A model generated the notes under the pieces. It was not told where the DNA came from, did no database searches, and was given only the letters and a program-made list of their open reading frames with translations. From Burkholderia sp. TSV86 (GTDB taxonomy: Bacteria > Pseudomonadota > Gammaproteobacteria > Burkholderiales > Burkholderiaceae), in NCBI RefSeq assembly GCF_001522865.1, contig NZ_LOWB01000133.1:1-64000 (forward strand): 64,000 bases of DNA, read 5' to 3'. The position numbers were made by a program, and so were the translations under genes. Position 1 is the first letter of the stretch. Each line of letters opens with the position of its first letter. Below, in pieces: positions 36,313-46,816 of the stretch.

Positions 36313-39177
36313 TTATTTCACGATCGATGCGCTCTTCAAGCGGCCGAATGCACCCTCGACGAGGGCCTTCTGCTGCTCGTAGTGCTTCGCGTAATAACCG
36401 ACAGCCGGGGAGGCGGAAGCCGGGCGGCCGCTGTACGCGAGCTTCTGCCCTTCCTTCAAGCCTTCCTTCAGGTGGTGTTCGATGTAGAACCACGGGCCCT
36501 GATTTTGCGGCTCGTCCTGCACCCAGACCACTTCCGTCACGTTCTCGTACTTCTTCAGTTCGGCTTCGAACTGCTTGTGCGCGAACGGATAAAGCTGCTC
36601 GATCCGCACGATCGCGACGTCGTTCGCCTTCGCTTCGCGACGATGCGCGACGAGGTCGTAATACACGCGGCCCGAGCAGACGATCACGCGCTTGACCTTC
36701 TTCGCGTCGATACTGTCGTCGACTTCGCCCAGCACCGGCTGGAACGAACCCTTCGCGAGCTCCGACAGATCCGACACCGCCTCCTTATGACGCAACAGCG
36801 ACTTCGGCGTGAACACGATGAGCGGCTTGCGGAACAGGCGGATCATCTGGCGGCGCAGCAGGTGGAAGATCTGCGCGGGCGTCGTCGGCTGAACGACTTG
36901 CATGTTGTGCTCCGCGCAAAGCTGCAGATAACGCTCGATGCGCGCCGACGAGTGCTCCGGCCCCTGGCCTTCATAGCCGTGCGGCAGCAGCATCGTGAGC
37001 CCCGACACGCGGCCCCACTTCACTTCGCCCGACGAGATGAACTGGTCGATCACGACCTGCGCGCCGTTCGCGAAATCGCCGAACTGCGCCTCCCACGCGA
37101 CGAGCGTATTCGGCTCCGCGGTCGAGTAGCCGTATTCGAAGCCGAGCACGGCCTCCTCGGACAGCACCGAGTCGATCACCGTGAACTTCGCCTGGCCTTC
37201 GGCGATGTTCTGCAGCGGCACATATGTCCCGTCGTTCCAGCGTTCGCGGTTTTGGTCGTGCAGCACCGCATGACGGTGCGTGAACGTGCCGCGGCCGGAA
37301 TCCTGGCCGGTCAGACGCACCGCATAGCCCGATGCGACCAGCGACGCATACGCGAGATGCTCGCCCATGCCCCAGTCGAGCGGCTGCTCGCCGCGCGCCA
37401 TGTTGCGGCGGTCGTTGATCACGCGCTCGACGAGCGGATGAACCTTGAAATTCTCCGGCACCGTCGTAATGCGCTCGCCCAGGCGCTTGAGTTCAGCGAG
37501 CGGCACCGCGGTGTCCGCCGCATCCGTCCACTTGCGGTTCAGGAACGGCATCCAGTCGACCGCGTACTTGCTCTTGTAGTTCGACAGCACCGGGTCGACC
37601 GTGTGATGGCCATCGTCCATCGCCTTGCGGTACGCCTTCACATAGCCATCCGCTTCTTCCGCGGTGATCACGCCCTGCTGGACCAGCTTCTCTGCGTACA
37701 GCGCGCGCGTGCCCGGATGCTGCGCGATCTTCTTGTACATCAGCGGCTGCGTGACGGCCGGCGTGTCCTGCTCGTTGTGGCCGAGCTTGCGGAAGCAGAC
37801 GATGTCGATCACGACATCCTTGTGGAACTGCATCCGGTAGTCGATCGCGATCTGCGTCGCGAGCACGACGGCCTCCGGATCGTCGCCGTTCACGTGCAGC
37901 ACCGGCGCCTCGATCATCTTGACGACGTCGGTGCAATACAGCGTCGAGCGCGCGTCGCGCGGGTCCGACGTCGTGAAGCCGATCTGGTTGTTGATGACGA
38001 TGTGCAGCGTGCCGTGCGTGCCGTAGCCGCGCGTCTGCGCGAGGTTCAGCGTCTCCATCACGACGCCCTGGCCCGCAAATGCCGCGTCGCCGTGAATCTG
38101 CACCGGCAGCACCTGCAGGCCGTCCGCGTCGCCGCGACGGTCCATTCGCGCCTTCGCCGAACCCTCGACGACCGGGTTGACGATTTCCAGGTGCGACGGG
38201 TTGAACGCGAGCGACAAGTGAACCGGGCCGCCTTCCGTCGCGATGTCCGACGAGAAGCCCTTGTGATACTTCACGTCGCCTGCCGGCAGATCATCGACAT
38301 GCTTGCCTTCGAATTCGGCGAACAGATCAGCCGGCATCTTGCCGAGCGTGTTCACGAGCACGTTCAGACGGCCGCGGTGCGCCATCCCGATCACGATCTC
38401 CTGCACGCCCTTCGAGCCCGCGTGCTGCACCACCTCGTCCATCGACGCGATGAAGCTCTCGCCGCCTTCGAGCGAGAAGCGCTTCTGGCCAACGTATTTC
38501 GTGTGCAAATAGCGCTCGAGACCTTCGGCGGCCGTCAGGCGGTTCAGGATGTGCTTCTTCTTGTCGGCCGAGAAATTCGGCGTCGCGCGGATCGATTCGA
38601 GGCGTTCCTGCCACCAGCGCTTCTGCTCCGGATCGCTGAGATACATATACTCAGCGCCGATCGTGCCGCAATACGTGTCGCGCAGGCCCTTCACGATATC
38701 GCGCAGCGAAGCCTGCTCGAACCCGAAATACAGGTTGCTCGCGCTGAACGTCTGGTCGAGATCGGCTTCGGAGAAATCGTAGAACGCGGGTTCCAGCTCG
38801 GGGATCGCGGGACGCTCGCGGCGCTTCAGGGGATCGAGGTTGGCCCATTGCGAGCCGAGGAAGCGATAGGCGCTGATGAGCGTCTGAACGTGGACTTGCT
38901 TGCGGGCGGTAGCCAAATTGCTGCCGCTTTCGCGCGGAATGAAGGCATTGGCCTTCGCGCGCTGTGCGAATGATTCGACGATCGGGTTATGGGCCACGTC
39001 GCTCGCGTTGGAACCGTCTGTCGCGGGGACGTTTTGCAGTGCGTCGAAATATTCGCGCCAATTGTCGGGGACCGACGCCGGATTATCCAGATAGGCTTCG
39101 TACAGTTCTTCAACATACGAAGCGTTGCCGCCGAACAAATACGAGTTCAGCTGGAACTGCTTCATTACATCTGACAT
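36313..39177 (-). CDS. odhA: 2-oxoglutarate dehydrogenase E1 component
   Basis: 954 residues, the thiamine diphosphate-dependent decarboxylase of the complex. The N-terminus SYLFGGNASYVEELYEAYLDNPASVPDNWREYF is the conserved E2-binding region; GMAHRGRLNVLVNTLGK and GDAAFAGQGVVMETLNLAQTRGYGTHGTLHIVINNQIGFTTS form the cofactor and substrate site; the C-terminal transketolase-like part has FEYGYSTAEPNTLVAWEAQFGDFANGAQVVIDQF. GAAAGGTGAG precedes the ATG. First gene of odhA-odhB-lpdA. Confidence 0.97.
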   Translation of the reverse strand: MSDVMKQFQLNSYLFGGNASYVEELYEAYLDNPASVPDNWREYFDALQNVPATDGSNASDVAHNPIVESFAQRAKANAFIPRESGSNLATARKQVHVQTLISAYRFLGSQWANLDPLKRRERPAIPELEPAFYDFSEADLDQTFSASNLYFGFEQASLRDIVKGLRDTYCGTIGAEYMYLSDPEQKRWWQERLESIRATPNFSADKKKHILNRLTAAEGLERYLHTKYVGQKRFSLEGGESFIASMDEVVQHAGSKGVQEIVIGMAHRGRLNVLVNTLGKMPADLFAEFEGKHVDDLPAGDVKYHKGFSSDIATEGGPVHLSLAFNPSHLEIVNPVVEGSAKARMDRRGDADGLQVLPVQIHGDAAFAGQGVVMETLNLAQTRGYGTHGTLHIVINNQIGFTTSDPRDARSTLYCTDVVKMIEAPVLHVNGDDPEAVVLATQIAIDYRMQFHKDVVIDIVCFRKLGHNEQDTPAVTQPLMYKKIAQHPGTRALYAEKLVQQGVITAEEADGYVKAYRKAMDDGHHTVDPVLSNYKSKYAVDWMPFLNRKWTDAADTAVPLAELKRLGERITTVPENFKVHPLVERVINDRRNMARGEQPLDWGMGEHLAYASLVASGYAVRLTGQDSGRGTFTHRHAVLHDQNRERWNDGTYVPLQNIAEGQAKFTVIDSVLSEEAVLGFEYGYSTAEPNTLVAWEAQFGDFANGAQVVIDQFISSGEVKWGRVSGLTMLLPHGYEGQGPEHSSARIERYLQLCAEHNMQVVQPTTPAQIFHLLRRQMIRLFRKPLIVFTPKSLLRHKEAVSDLSELAKGSFQPVLGEVDDSIDAKKVKRVIVCSGRVYYDLVAHRREAKANDVAIVRIEQLYPFAHKQFEAELKKYENVTEVVWVQDEPQNQGPWFYIEHHLKEGLKEGQKLAYSGRPASASPAVGYYAKHYEQQKALVEGAFGRLKSASIVK

Positions 39178-39450
39178 TTGACGCTCACCTTTCTTCGAGC
39201 TTCTCGAGAAATAGCGGGTTACTCAACCTTCCGCGACACGGCCTGACCGTTTAGCGGATTGCGCGAATCAAGTCTTGCTTGGAAGGACCTAAAACTTGCG
39301 TGCGCGCAGCATATCACAAAACCCTTGTGTCAAGCGGGGAGACAAAGAGGCCGAAAGCCCGTCGTGACGGGCTTTCGCGCGGTTTCGCACAAATTGCGTC
39401 GGCTGCGCGCAACAGAGTTTTCCGGGGAACGGACGGATCTTGCCGAGCGC

Positions 39451-39488
39451 GCAAAAAAGCCGCCCGAGGCGACTGCCTGGGGCGGCTT
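39451..39488 (-). terminator. intrinsic terminator after typA
   Basis: On the minus strand AAGCCGCCC pairs with GGGCGGCTT across a 14-base loop and is followed by TTTTTT. About 80 bases after the typA stop. A further perfect hairpin without a clear T-run (GAAAGCCCGTC/GACGGGCTTTC) lies at 39353-39376. Confidence 0.85.
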
Positions 39489-39568
39489 GGCGGCGGCGCG
39501 AGCGGCGATGCGGCGGCGCGGCGCGCCGCGTATGCGCGCGAAGCGCGCGCCGTCACGACGGGCGCGGC

Positions 39569-41395
39569 TTACTCGACCGCGTTTTCGCGGCTCGCGCGGC
39601 GGCGCTCGTGCTCCTTCAAGTGGCGCTTGCGCAGACGGATCGACTGCGGCGTCACCTCGACGAGCTCATCGTCGTCGATGAATTCGACCGCGTATTCGAG
39701 CGACATCTGAATCGGCGGCACGAGACGCACCGCCTCGTCGGTGCCCGATGCGCGCACGTTCGTCAGTTGCTTGCCCTTGATCGGATTGACGACGAGGTCG
39801 TTGTCGCGGCTATGGATGCCGATGATCATGCCTTCGTACAGCGCGTCACCCGGCTTCACGAACATGCGGCCGCGATCCTGCAGCTTCCACAGCGCATACG
39901 CCACCGCCGCGCCGTCGTCCTGCGAAATCAGCACGCCGTTGCGGCGCTCGCCGACCGAGCCTTCCTTGACGGGCGCATACGAATCGAAGATGTGGCTCAT
40001 CAGGCCCGTACCGCGCGTAAGCGTCAGGAATTCGCTCTGAAAACCGATCAGCCCGCGCGCCGGAATCCGGTACTCAAGGCGCGTGCGGCCTCGTCCGTCC
40101 GACACCATGTCGAGCATCTCGCCCTTGCGGCGGCCCAATTCCTCCATCACGCCGCCCTGATGCTCGTCCTCGAGATCAACCGTCAGCAGTTCATACGGCT
40201 CGTGCTTGACGCCGTCGATCTCCTGCATCACGACGCGCGGACGCGACACCGCAAGCTCATAGCCCTCGCGACGCATGTTCTCGACCAGGATCGTCAGATG
40301 CAACTCGCCGCGGCCCGACACTTCGAACACCGTCTCGTCGCCCGTATCTTTCACGCGCAGCGCGACGTTGTGGTTCAATTCCTTCATCAAGCGATCGCGG
40401 ATCTGACGGCTCGTGACGAACTTGCCTTCGCGGCCCGCGAGCGGCGACGAGTTGACGAGAAAGTTCATCGTCAGCGTCGGCTCGTCGACCGTGATCATCG
40501 GCAACGCTTCGGGCGCGTCCACCGCGCAAATCGTCGCACCGATGCCGACGTCCTCGATGCCGTTGATGAGAACGATATCGCCCGCCTCGGCCGATTCCAC
40601 CTGCACCCGCTCGAGGCCCTTGAACGACAGCACCTGGTTGATCTTGCGGTTCAGCACCTCGCCTTCCGGCCCGAAGCGCATCGCGACCGGCTGGCCCGGC
40701 TTGATGCGCCCGCGCGTGATACGGCCGACGCCGATACGGCCAACGTAAGTCGAATAGTCGAGCGACGTGATCTGCAGTTGCAGCGGCGCATCCGGGTCGG
40801 CCGGACGCACCGGCACGTGCTTGAGGATCGCCTCGAACAGCGGGCGCATGTCGCCTTCGCGCGCGGCCGCATCGAGCGACGCGTAGCCGTTCAGGCCCGA
40901 TGCATAAACAATCGGGAAATCGAGCTGCTCCTCGGTCGCGCCGAGCTTGTCGAACAGGTCGAACGTCTGGTTGATCACCCAGTCGATCCGCGCGCCCGGG
41001 CGATCGATCTTATTGATGACGACGATCGGCTTCAGGCCGAGCGCCAGCGCCTTTTTCGTGACGAAGCGCGTCTGCGGCATCGGCCCTTCCACCGCATCGA
41101 CGAGCAGCAGCACCGAATCGACCATCGACAGCACGCGCTCGACCTCGCCGCCGAAATCCGCGTGCCCCGGCGTGTCGACGATATTGATGTGCGTGCCCTC
41201 ATATTCGACCGCGCAGTTCTTCGCGAGAATCGTGATTCCGCGCTCTTTTTCGATGTCGTTCGAATCCATCACCCGTTCGGCGATCTGCTGATTCTCGCGG
41301 AAGGTGCCGGACTGGCGAAGCAGTTGATCGACGAGCGTCGTCTTGCCGTGGTCGACGTGAGCGATGATGGCGATGTTGCGAAGGGCGCGGGTCAT
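39569..41395 (-). CDS. typA: translational GTPase TypA/BipA
   Basis: 608 residues, the standard length. Ribosome-associated GTPase needed for large-subunit assembly at low temperature and for stress responses. G1 AHVDHGKTT (12-20), G3 DTPGH and G4 NKID are intact, and the family C-terminal domain ([35 protein letters not shown]) is complete. The ATG at 41393-41395 gives the conserved [17 protein letters not shown] start. Confidence 0.97.
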   Translation of the reverse strand: MTRALRNIAIIAHVDHGKTTLVDQLLRQSGTFRENQQIAERVMDSNDIEKERGITILAKNCAVEYEGTHINIVDTPGHADFGGEVERVLSMVDSVLLLVDAVEGPMPQTRFVTKKALALGLKPIVVINKIDRPGARIDWVINQTFDLFDKLGATEEQLDFPIVYASGLNGYASLDAAAREGDMRPLFEAILKHVPVRPADPDAPLQLQITSLDYSTYVGRIGVGRITRGRIKPGQPVAMRFGPEGEVLNRKINQVLSFKGLERVQVESAEAGDIVLINGIEDVGIGATICAVDAPEALPMITVDEPTLTMNFLVNSSPLAGREGKFVTSRQIRDRLMKELNHNVALRVKDTGDETVFEVSGRGELHLTILVENMRREGYELAVSRPRVVMQEIDGVKHEPYELLTVDLEDEHQGGVMEELGRRKGEMLDMVSDGRGRTRLEYRIPARGLIGFQSEFLTLTRGTGLMSHIFDSYAPVKEGSVGERRNGVLISQDDGAAVAYALWKLQDRGRMFVKPGDALYEGMIIGIHSRDNDLVVNPIKGKQLTNVRASGTDEAVRLVPPIQMSLEYAVEFIDDDELVEVTPQSIRLRKRHLKEHERRRASRENAVE

Positions 41396-41610
41396 AGAAA
41401 CCTGGATACGAAGGAAACGCGCAAACGCGCGCGCATCGGGCGATGCGCGCGCGTTTGCATCTTTGGAAAGCCTCAAATTATAGCACGCCGGTATGTCGCC
41501 CACTTCACCGGCGCTGCACCGCGGCACGGCGGCGGTGCGCCACCCGATGAACCCACTTGCAGCAGGGCTATTTTTGCACGTCAGCGCATGAATTCGGCTT
41601 CGATTAATAT

Positions 41611-41658
41611 TTGCCGCAGCAATTATCCGAGCCTATAATGCTGCCTAGTCAATTATTG
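41611..41658 (+). promoter_or_regulatory. promoter and putative MarR operator of the efflux operon
   Basis: -35 TTGCCG (41611-41616) and perfect -10 TATAAT (41634-41639), 17 bases apart. Just downstream CAAT-T-ATTG (41650-41658) is a small perfect palindrome of the AT-rich kind bound by MarR proteins, placed where a repressor would block initiation 17 bases before the marR-type ATG. Confidence 0.6.
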
Positions 41659-41674
41659 TAGTCTCAGGGAACTT

Positions 41675-42181
41675 ATGGCGGACCCTTCTCCTTCGTTCGA
41701 CCGCGAGCTGTTCGAGTATCAGATGAACGATAGCGTCGGTTACCTGATGTCCCGCGTGAAATCGCTGATGAGCAGCCTGATCACGCAGCGCACGCAAACC
41801 GAGCTTGGCATCACCGGCACCCAGGCGAGCATGCTGTTCAGGCTTGCCATTGGTCATTGCTCGACGGCTGCCGAACTCGCGCGCGAATTCGGCATCGATG
41901 CGAGCGCGGTCACGCGCCTGCTCGATCGCGTCGAAAAACGCGGCCTGCTGCGGCGCGTGCGCTGCAGCAACGACCGGCGGGTCGTGCGGCTCGAGCTGAC
42001 CGACGAAGGACAAGCGCTCGCAAGCCGCATGCCGGCCATCTTCCGCAGCGTGCTCGATCAAGTGCTCGAAGGTTTCACGCCTGAGGAAGTCGGCTTTCTG
42101 AAGAGCATGTTGCGTCGCATTCTGTCGAATTTCGGCGAGTGCCCGGCCGCTACCAGTACCACTATGCAACCATTGTCATAA
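41675..42181 (+). CDS. MarR-family regulator of the efflux operon
   Basis: 168 residues. Winged-helix MarR fold: HCSTAAELAREFGIDASAVTRLLDRVEKRGLLRRVRCSNDRRVVRLELTDEGQAL (about 60-115) is the recognition helix and wing. It is the first gene of a unit with an outer-membrane channel, a membrane-fusion protein and a DHA2 pump, as in EmrR-type systems where the regulator releases DNA on binding a drug or phenolic ligand. The upstream palindrome suggests autoregulation. No ligand can be named. Confidence 0.88.
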   Translation: MADPSPSFDRELFEYQMNDSVGYLMSRVKSLMSSLITQRTQTELGITGTQASMLFRLAIGHCSTAAELAREFGIDASAVTRLLDRVEKRGLLRRVRCSNDRRVVRLELTDEGQALASRMPAIFRSVLDQVLEGFTPEEVGFLKSMLRRILSNFGECPAATSTTMQPLS

Positions 42182-42268
42182 CAGGCATTTTCGACAAATA
42201 AATGTAAGGAAATCCTTGCAGTGTCCATGACCTCTTCAGAATCCGATTCCGAGTCAGGAAAATCCGCG

Positions 42269-43789
42269 ATGAAAACCCTTCCGTTGTCCGCCAGCCGCAG
42301 CGCCACTGCCGTCGCGGCTGCCGTGCTCGTATTGTCGGGATGCGCGAACTATTTCGGCATCAAGAGCGATAAGACGATCGCGCCGGCAACCCAATTCGAA
42401 AGCGCGCAAAGCCTGCCCGCGCAGGGCGGCCGCTGGCCGACGCTCGACTGGGCGAACCAGTTCGGGGATCCGCAGTTGCCGAAGCTGATCGACGAAGCCC
42501 TCGAAGGCAATCCGACGATCGCGCAGGCGCAGGCGCGCATCGCGCAGGCATCGTCGTATATCGAATCGTCGCGCTCGGCGCTGCTGCCGCGCGCGGACCT
42601 CAAGTATTCGTGGACCCGCGAGCTGTACTCCGGCAACGGCCTCTTTCCGCCGCCCTACGGAGGCCAGTGGTACAGCGAGAACAACGTGCTCGCGAGCGCG
42701 TCCTGGGAGCTTGATCTGTGGGGCAAGAACCGCGCGCGCCTCAATGCAGCCGTGTCGCAGGAAAAGGCCGCGCAAGCCGACATGCAGCAGGCGCGCGTCA
42801 CCCTCGCGACCTCGGTCGCGCGCACCTACAACCAGCTCGCGCAACTCTACGCGCAGCGCGACATCGCCGCGCGCGAGATCGGCAACCGCCAGTCGGTCGG
42901 CAAGATCACTGACGATCGCGTCGGCGCCGGTCTCGATACCAATGTCGAGCGCCAAACCGCGCGCGGCAATGTCGCGACGAGCCAGGCAACGCTGTCCGAT
43001 CTCGACGGCCAGATCACCGCCACGCGCTATCAGCTCGCCGCGCTGCTCGGCAAGGGCCCCGATCGCGGGCTGCAGATCGCGGTGCCCGTGCTGAGTCCGG
43101 GCGACGTGGCCGCGCTGCCGGACAACCTGCCCGCCGATCTCGTGTCACGCCGGCCGGATATCGTCGCCGCGCGCTGGCAGGTCGAAGCGGCGCTGCACGA
43201 CGTCAAGGAGGCGAAGGCCGAGTTCTACCCGGACATCAACCTCGCCGCGGGCTTCGGTTTCGATGCGTTCGGCTGGGGCAAATTCCTGAATTTCGCGAGC
43301 CGCCAGGCGCAAATCGGCCCGGCGATCCATCTGCCGCTGTTCGACGCGGGCGCGTTGCGCGCGCAGTTGAAAGGGCGCTACGCGGACTTCGACCTGAGCG
43401 TTGCCAATTACAACCAAGCGATCGTCAACGCGCTGTCCGAAGTCGCGACCCACGTTTCGTCGATCCGCGCGATCGACGCGCAAATGAGCGACGCGCAGCG
43501 CGCGCTCGATGCGTCGACGCGCGCATACGAACTCGCGGTGATCCGCTACAAGGCGGGCCTGTCGCCGCAGTTGCAGGTGCTGAACGCGGACAGCAGCCGT
43601 CTCGCCGCCGAGCAGACGGTGACGAACCTGAAGATGCGCCACCGCGATCTGCAGATCGGCCTCGTGAAGGCGCTTGGCGGCGGCTTCGACGCGGCCGGCA
43701 CGCGGCTCGCCGCGCCCGCGCCCGTGTCGCCGTCTGCCACACCCGCGTCGGCCGCGAAACCGGGCGACGCGCAACAGGCATCGAACTAA
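42269..43789 (+). CDS. RND/MFS-type outer-membrane efflux lipoprotein (NodT family)
   Basis: 506 residues from the ATG at 42269, chosen because it gives a normal lipoprotein signal with lipobox LSGC and has AGGAAAA upstream; a GTG/ATG 42-48 bases earlier is possible. Two OEP domains (FGDPQLPKLIDEALEGNPTIAQAQARIAQA, and again from about 240) and the RRPDIVAARWQVEAA motif identify a TolC-like channel of the NodT group. It pairs with the downstream EmrA and EmrB proteins. The C-terminus is an Ala/Pro tail. Confidence 0.9.
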   Translation: MKTLPLSASRSATAVAAAVLVLSGCANYFGIKSDKTIAPATQFESAQSLPAQGGRWPTLDWANQFGDPQLPKLIDEALEGNPTIAQAQARIAQASSYIESSRSALLPRADLKYSWTRELYSGNGLFPPPYGGQWYSENNVLASASWELDLWGKNRARLNAAVSQEKAAQADMQQARVTLATSVARTYNQLAQLYAQRDIAAREIGNRQSVGKITDDRVGAGLDTNVERQTARGNVATSQATLSDLDGQITATRYQLAALLGKGPDRGLQIAVPVLSPGDVAALPDNLPADLVSRRPDIVAARWQVEAALHDVKEAKAEFYPDINLAAGFGFDAFGWGKFLNFASRQAQIGPAIHLPLFDAGALRAQLKGRYADFDLSVANYNQAIVNALSEVATHVSSIRAIDAQMSDAQRALDASTRAYELAVIRYKAGLSPQLQVLNADSSRLAAEQTVTNLKMRHRDLQIGLVKALGGGFDAAGTRLAAPAPVSPSATPASAAKPGDAQQASN

Positions 43790-43858
43790 AGTCCAGCCGA
43801 CTCCAGATCGACGACTCTCGAAAACCACTCGCTTTAAATCAAGGACGGAGAACTCGCC

Positions 43859-45103
43859 ATGAGCGACCCACAACAAAACGCGGCAGCGAGCGCACAGCCG
43901 CAGAACAACGGCAAGCGCAAGCGAATGATGACGCTGCTCATTGCCGTGATCGTGATCGCCGCGATTGCCTATGGGCTCTACTATTTCCTCGTCGCCCGCT
44001 TCCACGAAACGACCGACGACGCATACGTGAACGGCAACGTGGTACAGATCACCCCGCAGGTGACGGGCACCGTGATCGCGGTGAAGGCGGACGACACGCA
44101 GACGGTCAATGCCGGCACCCCGCTCGTCGTGCTCGATCCAGCCGATTCGCAGGTCGCGCTGCAGCAGGCCGAGGCGAATCTCGCGCAGACCGTGCGTCAG
44201 GTGCGCGGCCTGTTCGTCAACGACGATCAGTATCGCGCGCAAGTCGCGCTGCGCCAGTCCGATCTGTCGAAGGCGCAGGACGACCTGCGCCGCCGGCTCG
44301 CGATCGCGCAGACGGGCGCCGTGTCACAAGAGGAAATTTCGCATGCGCGCGATGCGGTGAAAGCCGCTCAAGCGTCGCTCGACGCCGCGCAGCAGCAGCT
44401 CGCGTCGAACCGCGCGCTGACCGCGAACACGACGATCGCCAATCACCCGAACGTGCTCGCCGCCGCCGCGAAGGTCCGCGACGCGTATTTGAACAACGCG
44501 CGCAACACGCTGCCCGCGCCCGTCACAGGCTATGTCGCGAAGCGCTCGGTGCAGGTCGGCCAGCGCGTTTCGCCAGGCACGCCGCTGATGTCGGTGGTGC
44601 CGCTCAATGCGGTGTGGGTGGACGCGAACTTCAAGGAAGTGCAGTTGAAGCATATGCGCATCGGCCAGCCGGTCGAACTGACGGCCGACATCTACGGCTC
44701 GTCGGTCAAGTACCAAGGCAAGGTGATCGGCTTCTCGGCGGGCACGGGCGCGGCGTTCTCGCTGCTGCCCGCGCAGAACGCGACGGGCAACTGGATCAAG
44801 GTCGTGCAACGCCTGCCGGTGCGCATCGAGCTCGATCCCAAGCAGTTGAAGGACCATCCGCTGCGCATCGGCCTGTCGATGCAAGTCGACGTCGACATCA
44901 AGGACGAAAGCGGCGGCCAGCTCGGCAACGTGCAGAACACCGTCTACGAGACCGACGTATTCGCGAAGTATGGCGACGAGGCGGATGCCGAGATCGCACG
45001 CATCATCGCCGCGAACGCTGGCGGCGCGGCGGCAAACGCCGCCGCGGCCGCGCCGGTCGCGGCGGCGAAAACCGCCGGCAACCGTATGCCGAACCTGATG
45101 TAA
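43859..45103 (+). CDS. emrA: EmrA-like membrane-fusion protein
   Basis: 414 residues. Cytoplasmic basic N-terminus, one membrane segment (24-46), then the HlyD/EmrA pattern TTDDAYVNGNVVQITPQVTGTVIAVKADDTQTVNAGTPLVVLDP, a coiled coil (90-190) and the barrel region NTLPAPVTGYVAKRSVQVGQRVSPGTPLMSVVPL. It links the pump to the outer-membrane channel. The Ala-rich C-terminus is typical. Ribosome site ACGGAG before the ATG. Confidence 0.92.
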   Translation: MSDPQQNAAASAQPQNNGKRKRMMTLLIAVIVIAAIAYGLYYFLVARFHETTDDAYVNGNVVQITPQVTGTVIAVKADDTQTVNAGTPLVVLDPADSQVALQQAEANLAQTVRQVRGLFVNDDQYRAQVALRQSDLSKAQDDLRRRLAIAQTGAVSQEEISHARDAVKAAQASLDAAQQQLASNRALTANTTIANHPNVLAAAAKVRDAYLNNARNTLPAPVTGYVAKRSVQVGQRVSPGTPLMSVVPLNAVWVDANFKEVQLKHMRIGQPVELTADIYGSSVKYQGKVIGFSAGTGAAFSLLPAQNATGNWIKVVQRLPVRIELDPKQLKDHPLRIGLSMQVDVDIKDESGGQLGNVQNTVYETDVFAKYGDEADAEIARIIAANAGGAAANAAAAAPVAAAKTAGNRMPNLM

Positions 45104-45137
45104 GCGCATGATCCGCACATTGATCCGATAACCCAGC

Positions 45138-46697
45138 ATGGCACAGCCACAAGCTCCGTATCCCCCGCTCAAAGGCGGGCAACTCGTGCTCGGCACGATC
45201 GCGGTGTCGCTCGCCGTGTTCATGAACGTGCTCGACACGTCGATCGCGAACGTCGCGATCCCGACGATCTCGGGCGATCTCGGCGTATCGTCCGACCAAG
45301 GCACGTGGGTCATCACGTCGTTCGCGGTCGCGAACGCGATTTCGGTGCCGCTCACCGGCTGGCTCACCGAGCGCATCGGCCAAGTGCGGCTCTTTCTCGC
45401 GTCGATCATCCTGTTCGTGATCTCGTCGTGGATGTGCGGGCTCGCGCCGACGCTGCCGTTCCTGCTCGCGTCGCGCGTGCTGCAAGGCGCGGTCGCCGGG
45501 CCGATGATTCCGCTGTCGCAATCGCTGCTGCTGTCGAGCTACCCGCGCGCGAAAGCGCCAATGGCGCTCGCGCTGTGGTCGATGACGACGCTCGTCGCGC
45601 CGGTGGCCGGGCCGATTCTCGGCGGCTGGATCTCCGACAACTACACGTGGCCGTGGATTTTCTACGTGAACATCCCGGTCGGCATCGCGGCTGCGGGCGT
45701 GACGTGGATGATCTACAGCAAGCGGGAGTCGCCGGTGCGCCACGCGCCGATCGACGGCGTCGGGCTCGCGTTGCTCGTTCTCTGGGTCGGCTCGCTGCAA
45801 ATCATGCTCGACAAAGGCAAGGATCTCGACTGGTTTGCATCGACGACGATCATCGTGCTCGCGCTGACCGCCGTGATCGCGTTCGCGTTCTTCGTGATCT
45901 GGGAGTTGACGACCGAGCACCCGGTCGTCGACCTGTCGCTGTTCCGGATACGCAATTTCACGGGCGGCACGATTTCGCTATCGGTCGGCTATGGGCTCTA
46001 CTTTGGCAATCTGGTGTTGCTGCCGCTGTGGCTGCAAACGCAGATCGGCTACACCGCGACCGACGCCGGCCTCGTGATGGCGCCGGTCGGCTTTTTCGCG
46101 ATCCTGCTGTCGCCGCTGACGGGCAAGATCCTGCCGCGCACCGATCCGCGCTACATCGCGACGGCGGCGTTCCTGTTCTTCGCGCTCTGCTTCTGGATGC
46201 GCTCGCGCTATACGACGGGCGTCGACGAATGGTCACTGATGGTGCCAACCTTCATTCAGGGTATCGCGATGGCGGGCTTCTTCATTCCGCTCGTATCGAT
46301 CACGCTGTCGGGCCTGCCCGGCCACCGGATTCCGGCCGCATCGGGGCTGTCGAACTTCGTGCGGATCATGTGCGGCGGCATCGGCACGTCGATCTTTCAA
46401 ACCGCGTGGGATCACCGGAACAATTTCCACCACGCGCAGCTCGTCGAGCAGGCCAATCCGTACAACCCGGCATTCAACCAGGCGGTCGATCAGATGGGGC
46501 GGCTCGGCCTCACGCCGTCGCAGGCGCACGGGCTCATCAACAATCTCGCGACGCAGCAGGCCGCGCAGTTGGGCGTCAACGATCTGTTCTACATCTCGGC
46601 CGCGATCTTCGTGCTGCTGATCGGACTCATCTGGATCACGAAGCCCGAGCGGGCAGGCGGCGGCGATTCGAGCGCCGCGGCGTCGGCGGCGCACTGA
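45138..46697 (+). CDS. emrB: EmrB/QacA-type DHA2 drug:H+ antiporter
   Basis: 519 residues with about fourteen membrane segments. DHA2 family marks: VFMNVLDTSIANVAIPTISGDLG (motif D1), WLTERIGQVRLFL (motif A) and LGGWISDNYTWPWIFYVNIPVGI (motif C region). It exports toxic compounds with EmrA and the NodT-type channel. It begins 34 bases after emrA. Substrate range unknown. Confidence 0.93.
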   Translation: MAQPQAPYPPLKGGQLVLGTIAVSLAVFMNVLDTSIANVAIPTISGDLGVSSDQGTWVITSFAVANAISVPLTGWLTERIGQVRLFLASIILFVISSWMCGLAPTLPFLLASRVLQGAVAGPMIPLSQSLLLSSYPRAKAPMALALWSMTTLVAPVAGPILGGWISDNYTWPWIFYVNIPVGIAAAGVTWMIYSKRESPVRHAPIDGVGLALLVLWVGSLQIMLDKGKDLDWFASTTIIVLALTAVIAFAFFVIWELTTEHPVVDLSLFRIRNFTGGTISLSVGYGLYFGNLVLLPLWLQTQIGYTATDAGLVMAPVGFFAILLSPLTGKILPRTDPRYIATAAFLFFALCFWMRSRYTTGVDEWSLMVPTFIQGIAMAGFFIPLVSITLSGLPGHRIPAASGLSNFVRIMCGGIGTSIFQTAWDHRNNFHHAQLVEQANPYNPAFNQAVDQMGRLGLTPSQAHGLINNLATQQAAQLGVNDLFYISAAIFVLLIGLIWITKPERAGGGDSSAAASAAH

Positions 46698-46729
46698 AAA
46701 ACGGGGCGCGCGCCGCACATTGCATGTGA

Positions 46730-46757
46730 AAACGCCCGGCCTTCGAGCCGGGCGTTT
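46730..46757. terminator. terminator between emrB and truB (both directions)
   Basis: A perfect 11-base stem AAACGCCCGGC/GCCGGGCGTTT with a six-base loop; short T-rich sequence follows on both strands, so it can serve both convergent operons. Confidence 0.85.
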
Positions 46758-46816
46758 CGTTTCGCGCACGCATCGCGAATTCAATCGCTGGACGGCCGAC
46801 AAGCCTCTGCGGTGGG